Below are positions 35,401 to 47,400 of a stretch of DNA of 64,000 nt, piece after piece. The stretch is from positions 77,696,659-77,760,658 of the forward strand of contig CM049313.1 of the NCBI GenBank assembly GCA_026874595.1. The letters are read 5' to 3'. Every line of letters starts with the position of its first letter. Within the stretch, counting starts at the first letter, position 1. The DNA is from Sipunculus nudus. Taxonomy: Eukaryota; Annelida; Sipuncula; Golfingiida; Sipunculidae. The notes below the pieces were generated by a model. The model saw only the letters and a list, made by a program, of their open reading frames with translations, was not told the DNA's origin and did no database searches. The translations under genes and the position numbers were made by a program.

Positions 35401-38400
35401 TTTTAGTGTCACTGCGAAAACTTACTGGGGCTTTGATAGATTTTCACAAAACTCACAATAACTACTTACAAATAGATTATCTTGCCCGAGTTCGATTATG
35501 GGCAAATACGACGCATATTTAATAAGGTCAGAGGTCACTAGGCTTCTTTGTGGTGTCACCACAGTAGCTTACAAGGAATATGAAGGATTTTGATGAAGCT
35601 CAACAGAAATGTTAATCAATAAAATATCTTGCCTAAGTTCGATTTCCATCAAAATCCACAATATTTTTAATGAGGTCAGAGGTCACTGCACTTTTGAGGC
35701 ACCAAGGTGACTTACCAAAAATCCCATTGATTTTCATGAAAGTAATTTTCATGAAACTCACTATTAACCATTAGTTTCTCACCTCAGTTAAATTATCAGC
35801 AAAATTCATGCATTTTTTATATGGCCAGAGGTCACAAGGCTGCTTTGTTCAGGCCAAAATGTGGTGTCGCTGTGATGATGTACAAGAAATATAATGGATA
35901 TTGATAAAACTCAATAGAAATATTAATCAGTATAATATCTTACTTAAGTTGTATTTCCAGCAAAATCAGTGCATATTTGATGAGGTCAGAGGTCACTGCA
36001 CTTTGGTTGCACCACCCTGACTTGCCAAAAATCTGATGGATTTTCATACAAGTCATGATGAGTACTTGCAAATAGTTTCTCACCAGAATTACATTCGCAG
36101 CAAATTCATTCATATTTATTGAGGAGAGAGGTCACAAAATTAGCAACAGGCGTATAATGCACCATTTGCAGTGCTCTTGTTGAAGATGTAATCTGCTGCC
36201 GCCGATTTGGGTACTGTTTTGGGGGAAAATCTATTTGATGTAAATTTGTTGAATTAGAGATACCTAAATCACTTGTTGATAGTAAACAAGTAGAGAGATA
36301 ATAGTATTAAAAGTTCAAGTTACCATTTTACCAGTTGTAAAGAGATTTTGCTTAAGTACAAGAAATGGGAGTGTATTAATATGTTGATGTCTTCATTATG
36401 CTGATGCATTGATCTTTTGTAGATGAATGCCATGTATGAAATGATCATGGCCAAAAAGAAGTACATGGAGGCGCAGGCACGGGCCTTGGCAGCAGGGCTC
36501 AACATTAAACCAAAGTATGAGTACGACTCTGATGAAGATACGGAAGGAGGGACATGGGAACACAAGAGGAGAATGATGGAAATGGAGGCAACTAAAGGTC
36601 TGTAACTCTGTGCATTGTTACTTATGTTGTGTCAGGAGCTCAGAATGTAAGCACAATAATCATTCCAAAAATTTACAAGAAGTGGCTGTGTAAATCTGTC
36701 TAGGCTGAGTTGTGGTCCATTGGTCTTATTTTACTTGAAACATATCAGGTTGTGCAAAACTTCATGGATAGTGTATGTTTCCGGCATAATTGTATCCCTA
36801 GACCATGTCCCGGGAGGGGGGGGGGGGTACTATAGATTTATGTGGGTCCTGCCACTGCTGCCGCTGCAGATAAATCTTGTCTGTACGATAACTAAAAAAT
36901 ATCCATGATCTTTACCAAACTTAACATGTGCATAGATTAAGGTAAGAGGACAAAGCTCATTAAAATCGGCTCATGAGTCTCATGATCTTAATAAATATAT
37001 CAAGAAATCTTTCATAGATTGATCCAAAAATCAAGTTGACCAAAGATCTTGGATGGCATGTCATGTACTGGAAACTGTTGATGCCACCTTTTATTGTTTT
37101 CACACTTTTTAATACCCCAATCATATCCACCTAACGGTACTGTGAGCATTATAAGTTGAAAACTAATGGACATATCTCTTTCATATTATGCATATACATA
37201 GATATGGGTTATGGGATGATTTATTTAAAAATTGGGGACATGACCTTTCCTATGAGAGTGGTAAGATAAAGTCTGTTGGGATTTTTCACCTAAGCCTACT
37301 GGAGACTGGTTTCTGTAGCATGAACCAACTTAGGAGAGAACTCCTCATGGATGGAACACTAGTCCATAGCAGGTTACCTTCTCAGTATAAACTGGTACCC
37401 ATTTCTACCGCTGGGTGGACAGAGCCACTAAGGGTCTTGGCAGGGTGGGAGTCTGACCAGGATTTTAACTCACGACCTCTAGATCATGAGCTGGCACCTT
37501 TACCATTACGCCGTGGCCCCCACTCTATGAGAGTGGCCTTGACCTAAAATATTTCCTTATTTGGTGAAAAATCACAAAATCTTAAATATCTCAATAAGGG
37601 ATTGGATTGATTGGTCTAAAAAACAAAGTGACTGATTATCTAGCTTTGTCCTCTTTGGAAGACAGGTGTGGCCACCTTTGTCCTTTCCTTGTTTTTGCAC
37701 CTTTTAATACCGCTTTCACTGCAACTTGACAGTACAGTGAGAATTATAAGTAAAAAACTAACGGACAGATTTCTTTTTTATTATGCATATACATAGCTAT
37801 GGGTTATGGGATGATATATATTTAAATTGGGGTCATGACCTTTCCTATGAGTGGCCTTGACATTTAATTTTTTTCCATATTTAGTCAAAATAACCCAGAT
37901 CTAAAATTTCTCAATAATTGATACATGGATTGGTCAAAAAATCAAATTGACCAAAGTTCATGGATAGCTTTGTCTTCTTAGGAAGACAGGTGGTGCCACC
38001 TTTTGTCCTTTTCTTGTTTTTGTGCCTTTTAATACCCCCTTTCATTGGCACTTGACAGCACTGTGAGCATTATAAGTCTAATACTAATGGACAGATTTCT
38101 TTGATATATTTCATTTATATGGGTTATGGAATGAGGTCATGACCTTTACTGTGAGAGTGGGCTCAACCTTGAATATTCCCATATTTGGTGAAATAATTGT
38201 TTCTCAAGTCAATAGATGTATCTATCATGAAATCAAAATAAAGATATCAGGTGATAAGTTCTTAAAAGAGTTTATAAACCTGTGACCTTGACCTTCACCA
38301 TTTAAAACTGCTGATATATAGGATTTTGGTGAAACCCATAAATTTTGGAGGACCCTCTCTGATTTTTATGCCCCAGCCACTAAGTGGCTGGGGCATATAG

Positions 38401-41400
38401 TTTTACCCATGTCCGTCCTTCTGACCTTCCGTCCTTCCGTCATTCCATCATTCCTAAACCAAACAGTTGTACGGACTTTTTTTCGCAATGCCTGCAGATA
38501 TTGGCCTGATTTTTGGTGTTTGGGCAGATAATGACCAGTTTCAGATCGAGTTCCCGTTTCGTCCTGGTTGACCTACTTTTGACCATTTTACGGCTCCTTA
38601 ACTTAGAAAATTTCATGAAAAACATAAATTTTCATGACAAATACACATGTACAGACTTTTTTTCGCAATGCCTGCAGATATTGGCCTAATTTTTGGTCTG
38701 TGGGCAGATAATGACCAGTTACAGATCGATTTCCTGTTTCGTCCCAGTTGACCTACTTTTGACCATTTTACGGCTCCTTAACTTAGAAAATTTCATGAAA
38801 AACATAAATTTTCATGACAAATACACATGTACGGACTTTTTTTCGCAATGGCTGCAGATATTGGCCTGATTTTTGGTGTGTGGACAGATATTGACCAGTT
38901 ACAGAAGGAGTTCGCGTTTTTTATCCCAGTTGACCCACTTTTGACCATTTTACGTCTCCTGAACATAAAAAATTTCATGAAAAATAGAAATTTTCATGAC
39001 AAATACACATTACAGTTCTTGAACATAGAAAATTTCATGAAAGATAGAAATTTTCATGACAAATACACATGTACAGACTTTTTTTCGCAGTGCCTGCAGA
39101 TATTGGCCTGATGTTTGGTGCGTGGGCAGATAATGACCAGTTACAGATCGAGTTCATGTTTTGTCCCAGTTCACCTACTTTTGACTGTTTGACGGTGCCC
39201 TAACATAAAAAATTTCATAGAAAATATAAATTTTCATGACAAGTGCACATGTACGGACTTTTTTTCGCAATGACTGCAGATACGGGCCTGATTTTTGGTG
39301 TGTGGGCAGATAATGACCATCTACAGATCAAGTTCTTGTTTTCTCCCAGTTGACCTACTTTTGACCTTGACAGCTCCTGAATATAGAAAGTTTCATGAAA
39401 AATAGAAATTTTCATAACAAATGCATATGTACGGACTTTTTTCCGCAATGCCTGCAGATACCACCCTGATTTTTTATGTGTGGCCAGATAATGACCAGTT
39501 ACAGATCGAGTTCGCATTTCGTCCCCGTTGACCTACTTTTGACCATACGACACCTCCTGAACTTAAAAAATTTTACAAAATTTAACAAATGTTTCTAATT
39601 TACCCCAGGAGGGGGCATTCGTGTCGTTCCAACGCATCTAGTTTTTTCTATGACTAGTGTCCTTGACCTTGGTTTGAATGTCACACCTGAAGAAACCCTG
39701 GTGGCTCATCAAGTGTCAGTATTTGCTTCTGGATATTGGGGCCTATTTTTGAAAAGGGGGGGGGGTGGTTAATTGTCTGAGATACCAAGAAATGTCTAGT
39801 TACTTTGATTGACAGTTGTTACATTAATATTATAATTAATTAAAAGCAATAAACAGTTGGTCACTTCTCTCTTGATGAATGAAAGATTATATATATTTTC
39901 TTCATATATTTTTTCCAGAATGGGCAGAAAAACTGACTGACATGAACAGAGGCAAGCATTTCATTGGTGATTTCTTGCCTCCAGATGAACTTGAGAAGTT
40001 TATGGAAACATTTAATGTAAGTATCAATTAAAGGTCAAGGTAACATGAACACAGAGATTATTGTCTCAGTTTTAAAGAACAGGTCATTTTACTTAGTTTT
40101 TGTACAAATTGCTGAGATTCTGAACCAGAAAAACTATATCATCATCTGAAAACCCAGGTATTGGTGAGTTAACATTGGCATACCTGTATAGTGTTTTTGC
40201 ATGGAACCAGATATTTGTTAAAGGCCGTGCTTGTGAAAATGGATGGTATAATTTACTTATTTTTCTTATGTACTTGACAGTTATCTTTGTTTTATTTTTA
40301 TGTGTTAGATAATATAGACTTTAATTTTACTGTGTTTAGTTGTAGACTTCTAAAAGTGAATCCAAGTGAACCAAATAATACAAAATTTGGATAATGCAAC
40401 AACAAAATTTCATGAATCTGATATTTGTTGTTTTCCCATTCTAATACAAATACTTAGTTTTTGGGTGAAAATAATAAAAAATATTACATGTATGACAAAA
40501 ATACATAAGAGAGATTAAAATTAAATTACAAAAATAAAATATTTATTACAGATAATAAACATGTGTAAGCTCAGATAAAGACCAGTACTAATAAAATCTT
40601 CATAAAAAATGTTACAGGCATTGAAGGAAGGCAGAGAGCCAGACTATTCAGATTACAAGCAATTCAAGCTGACCTGCGAGAACGTTGGTTTCCGAATGCT
40701 GGAGAAAATGGGCTGGAAAGAAGGCGAAGGTCTTGGCTCGGAGGGTCAGGGAATTAAGGATCCGGTCAACAAGTGAGTAGATACCAGAATGGTGTCAGTC
40801 TCTCAAAAATATGACATTCAGGTCATGTGAGTAGATGCTGGTGCTGTCAACACGGCCTGTCAATAATAGATTCCTCACACAGTGGTCTCTTCACATTCAT
40901 CCTGTAACGTGTCCACTCAGCTACTGTTTTAAATAGCAGGCTGTGCTGTATATTTAAGATAATTTAAGAGAATATTTATTAAACCTATCAGTGTGTATAA
41001 TTTGATAATATATGAGCCAAATCATTGATAAATAAATCTTCTTTAGCTGAACAGGTAAAGGATAAGTATACAAAATCTTCTTTCAGTTCTTATAAGAATA
41101 AGCAGGAAAGAATTGTATAATGATTGTTTAATTGCTATCCGTATAACTGTTTATGCATAAAGAAAGGAACCTTTACATGAACAATCAGACCACTGGAACA
41201 GATGTTGGTACACAGAAAAACAGGTGACCTGTGGCAACTAGGTAACTTGTGACAGTTAGATGATGCATGTATAGCTGGTAAAATACCAAAGTGAAGGCTG
41301 AAAAATTTCACTGATTTTATGGATTGCTATACTAATGCTGTTCTCATGCAATTCTAAACAGCCAGAAAATGAGTGGTATGAATGTTGTTGATGTGAATAA

Positions 41401-44400
41401 CATTGAGGATATTGTTATGAAATGAGTGATATGAATGTTGTTTATGTGATTAACATTGAGGATATTGTTATGAAATGAGTGATATGAATGTTGTTGATAT
41501 GATGTACATTGAGGATATTGTTATGAAATGAGTGATATGAATGTTGTTGATGTGATTAACATTGAGGATATTGTTATGAAATGAGTGATATGAATGTTGT
41601 TGATGTGATGTACATTGAGGATATTGTTTTGAAATGAGTGATATGAATGTTGTTGATGTGATTAACATTGAGGATAATGTTATGAAATGAGTGATATGAA
41701 TGTTGTTGATGTGATAAACATTGAGGATATTGTTATGAAATGAGTGATATGAATGTTGTTGATGTGATTAACATTGAGGATATTGTTATGAAATGAGTGA
41801 TATGAATGTTGTTGATATGATGTACATTGAGAATATTGTTATGAAATGAGTGATATGAATGTTGTTGATGTGATTAACATTGAGGATATTGTTATGAAAT
41901 GAGTGATATGAATGTTGTTGATATGATGTACATTGAGGATATTGTTATGAAATGAGTGATATGAATGTTGTTGATATGATGTACATTGAGGTTAATGTTA
42001 TGAAATGAGTGATATGAATGTTGTTGATGTGATTAACATTGAGGATATTGTTATGAAATGAGTGATATGAATGTTGTTGATGTGATTAACATTGAGGATA
42101 TTGTTATGAAATGAGTGATATGAATGTTGTTGATATGATGTACATTGAGGATATTGTTATGAAATGAGTGATATGAATGTTGTTGATGTGATTTACATTG
42201 AGGATATTGTTATGAAATGAGTGATATGAATGTTGTTGATATGATGTACATTGAGGATATTGTTATGAAATGAGTGATATGAATGTTGTTGATGTGATTA
42301 ACATTGAGGATATTGTTATGAAATGAGTGATATGAATGTTGTTGATGTGATGTACATTGAGGATATTGTTATGAAATGAGTGATATGAATGTTGTTGATA
42401 TGATGTACATTGAGGATATTGTTATGAAATGAGTGATATGAATGTTGTTGATGTGATTAACATTGAGGATATTGTTATGAAATGAGTGATATGAATGTTG
42501 TTGATATGATGTACATTGAGGATATTGTTATGAAATGAGTGATATGAATGTTGTTGATGTGATTAACATTGAGGATAATGTTATGAAATGAGTGGTATGA
42601 ATGTTGTTGATGTGATGTACATTGAGGATATTGTTAGGAAATGAGTGGTATGAATGTTGTTGATGTGATTAACATTGAGGATATTGTTAGGAATTGAGTG
42701 GTATGAATGTTGTTGATGTGATGTACATTGAGGATATTGTTAAGAAATGAGTGATATGAATGTTGTTGATGTGATTAACATTGTGGATAATGTTAGGAAT
42801 TGAGTGGTATGAATGTTGTTGATTGTGATGTACATTGAGGATATTGTTAGGAATTGAGTGGTATGAATGTTGTTGATGTGATGTACATTGAGGATATTGT
42901 TAAGAAATGAGTGTTATGAATGTTGTTGATGTGATGTACATTGAGGATATTGTTATGAAATGAGTGATATGAATGTTGTTGATGTGATTAACATTGAGGA
43001 TATTGTTATGAAATGAGTGATATGAATGTTGTTGATATGATGTACATTGAGGATATTGTTATGAAATGAGTGATATGAATGTTGTTGATGTGATTAACAT
43101 TGAGGATATTGTTATGAAATGAGTGATATGAATGTTGTTGATATGATGTACATTGAGGATATTGTTATGAAATGAGTGATATGAATGTTGTTGATGTGAT
43201 GTACATTTTGGATATTGTTAGGAATTGAGTGATATGAATGTTGTTGATGTGATTAACATTGAGGATAATGTTAGGAATTGAGTGGTATGAATGTTGTTGA
43301 TGTGATTAACATTGTGGATAATGTTAGGAATTGAGTGATATGAATGTTGTTGATGTGATTAACATTGAGGATATTGTTATGAAATGAGTGTAATGAATGT
43401 TGTTTATGTGATTAACATTGAGGATATTGTTATGAAATGAGTGATATGAATGTTGTTGATGTGATTAACATTGAGGATAATGTTATGAAATGAGTGATAT
43501 GAATGTTGTTGATGTGATTAACATTGAGGATATTGTTATGAAATGAGTGATATGAATGTTGTTGATGTGATTAACATTGAGGATATTGTTATGAAATGAG
43601 TGGTATGAATGTTGTTGATGTGATTAACATTGAGGATAATGTTAGGAAATGAGTGACATGAATGTTGTTGATGTGATGTACATTGAGGATATTGTTAAGA
43701 AATGAGTGACATGAATGTTGTTGATGTGATGTACATTGAGGATATTGTTATGAAATGAGTGATATGAATGTTGTTGATGTGATGTACATTGAGGATAATG
43801 TTATGAAATGAGTGATATGAATGTTGTTGATGTGATTAACATTGAGGATATTGTTATGAAATGAGTGATATGAATGTTGTTGATGTGATTAACATTGAGG
43901 ATATTGTTAAGAAATGAGTGATAAGAATGTTGTTGATATGATGTACATTGAGGATATTGTTATGAAATGAGTGATATGAATGTTGTTGATGTGATTAACA
44001 TTGAGGATAATGTTATGAAATGAGTGATATGAATGTTGTTGATGTGATTAACATTGAGGATATTGTTATGAAATGAGTGATATGAATGTTGTTGATGTGA
44101 TTAACATTGAGGATATTGTTAAGAAATAAGTGATATGAATGTTGTTGATATGATGTACATTGAGGATATTGTTGTGAAATGAGTGATATGAATGTTGTTG
44201 ATGTGATGTGCATTGAGGATATTGATAGGAAATGAGTGGTATGAATGTTGTTGATGTGATGTGCATTGAGGATATTGTTATGAAATGAGTGATATGAATG
44301 TTGTTGATGTGATTAACATTGAGGATAATGTTATGAAATGAGTGATATGAATGTTGTTGATGTGATTAACATTGAGGATATTGTTATGAAATGAGTGATA

Positions 44401-47400
44401 TGAATGTTGTTGATGTGATTAACATTGAGGATATTGTTAAGAAATGAGTGATATGAATGTTGTTGATGTGATTAACATTGAGGATATTGTTATGAAATGA
44501 GTGATATGAATGTTGTTGATATGATGTACATTGAGGATATTGTTATGAAATGAGTGATATGAATGTTGTTGATGTGATTAACATTGAGGATAATGTTATG
44601 AAATGAGTGATATGAATGTTGTTGATGTGATTAACATTGAGGATATTGTTATGAAATGAGTGATATGAATGTTGTTGATGTGATTAACATTGAGGATATT
44701 GTTATGAAATGAGTGATATGAATGTTGTTGATGTGATTAACATTGAGGATAATGTTATGAAATGAGTGATATGAATGTTGTTGATGTGATTAACATTGAG
44801 GATATTGTTATGAAATGAGTGATATGAATGTTGTTGATATGATGTACATTGAGGATATTGTTATGAAATGAGTGATATGAATGTTGTTGATGTGATTAAC
44901 ATTGAGGATAATGTTATGAAATGAGTGATATGAATGTTGTTGATGTGATTAACATTGAGGATATTGTTATGAAATGAGTGATATGAATGTTGTTGATATG
45001 ATGTACATTGAGGATATTGTTATGAAATGAGTGATATGAATGTTGTTGATATGATGTACATTGAGGATAATGTTATGAAATGAGTGATATGAATGTTGTT
45101 GATGTGATTAACATTGAGGATATTGTTATGAAATGAGTGATATGAATGTTGTTGATGTGATTAACATTGAGGATATTGTTATGAAATGAGTGATATGAAT
45201 GTTGTTGATATGATGTACATTGAGGATATTGTTATGAAATGAGTGATATGAATGTTGTTGATGTGATTAACATTGAGGATATTGTTATGAAATGAGTGAT
45301 ATGAATGTTGTTGATGTGATTAACATTGAGGATATTGTTATGAAATGAGTGATATGAATGTTGTTGATGTGATTAACATTGAGGATAATGTTAAGAAATG
45401 AGTGATATGAATGTTGTTGATGTGATTAACATTGAGGATATTGTTATGAAATGAGTGATATGAATGTTGTTGATGTGATTAACATTGAGGATAATGTTAT
45501 GAAATGAGTGATATGAATGTTGTTGATATGATTAACATTGAGGATATTGTTATGAAATGAGTGATATGAATGTTGTTGATGTGATTAACATTGAGGATAT
45601 TGTTATGAAATGAGTGGTATGAATGTTGTTGATGTGATGTACATTGAGGATATTGATAGGGAATGAGTGATATGAATGTTGTTGAAGTGATGTGCATTGA
45701 GGATATTGATAGGAAATGAGTGGTATGAATGTTGTTGATGTGATGTGCATTGAGGATATTTATAGGAAATGAGTGATATGAATGTTGTTGATGTGATGTA
45801 CATTGAGGATATTGTTATGAAATGAGTGGTATGAATGTTGTTGATGTGATTAACAATGAGGATATTGTTATGAAATGAGTGATATGAATGTTGTTGATGT
45901 GATGTACATTGAGGATATTGTTATGAAATGAGTGATATGAATGTTGTTGATGTGATTAACATTGAGGATATTGTTATGAAATGAGTGATATGAATGTTGT
46001 TGATGTGATGTACATTGAGGATATTGTTATGAAATGAGTGGTATGAATGTTGTTGATGTGATTAACATTGAGGATATTGTTATGAAATGAGTGATATGAA
46101 TGTTGTTGATGTGATGTACTAAAGGATAATGTTATGAAATGAGTGATATGAATGTTGTTGATGTGATTAACATTGAGGATATTGTTATGAAATGAGTGAT
46201 ATGAATGTTGTTGATGTGATTAACATTGAGGATATTGTTATGAAATGAGTGATATGAATGTTGTTGATGTGATTAACATTGAGGATATTGTTATGAAATG
46301 AGTGATATGAATGTTGTTGATATGATGTACATTGAGGATATTGTTATGAAATAAGTGATATGAATGTTGTTGATGTGATTAACATTGAGGATATTGTTAT
46401 GAAATGAGTGATATGAATGTTGTTGATGTGATGTACATTGAGGATATTGTTATGAAATGAGTGGTATGAATGTTGTTGATGTGATTAACATTGAGGATAT
46501 TGTTATGAAATGAGTGATATGAATGTTGTTGATGTCATTAACATTGAGGATATTGTTATGAAATGAGTGATATGAATGTTGTTGATATGATGTACATTGA
46601 GGATATTGTTATGAAATGAGTGATATGAATGTTGTTGATGTGATTAACATTGAGGATATTGTTATGAAATGAGTGATATGAATGTTGTTGATGTGATTAA
46701 CATTGAGGATATTGTTATGAAATGAGTGATATGAATGTTGTTGATATGATGTACATTGAGGATATTGTTATGAAATGAGTGATATGAATGTTGTTGATGT
46801 GATTAACATTGAGGATATTGTTATGAAATGAGTGATATGAATGTTGTTGATGTGATGTACATTGAGGATATTGTTATGAAATTAGTGATATGAATGTTGT
46901 TGATGTGATTAACATTGAGGATATTGTTATGAAATGAGTGATATGAATGTTGTTGATGTGATGTACATTGAGGATAATGTTATGAAATGAGTGGTATGAA
47001 TGTTGTTGATGTGATTAACATTGAGGATATTGTTATGAAATGAGTGATATGAATGTTGTTGATGTGATGTACATTGAGGATATTGTTATGAAATGAGTGG
47101 TATGAATGTTGTTGATGTGATGTACATTTAGGATATTGTTATGAAATGAGTGATATGAATGTTGTTGATGTGATGTGCATTGAGGATATTGATAGGAAAT
47201 GAGTGATATGAATGTTGTGGATGTGGTGTACATTTAGGATATTGATAGGAAATGAGTGGTACGAATGTTGTGGATGTGGTGTTCATTGAGGATATTGTTA
47301 GGAAATGAGTGATATGAATGTTTTGGATGTGATGTACATTTAGGATATTGATAGGGAATGAGTGATATGAGTGTTGTTGATGTGATTAACATTGAGGATA

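Noticed and set aside
37188..37547. 119-codon frame in intron 10
   Set aside because: It runs through a tRNA-derived SINE and its flanks.
41468..47233. Repeated 66-codon minus-strand frames
   Set aside because: They arise from the 53-bp repeat read through three frames; identical artefacts recur along the array.
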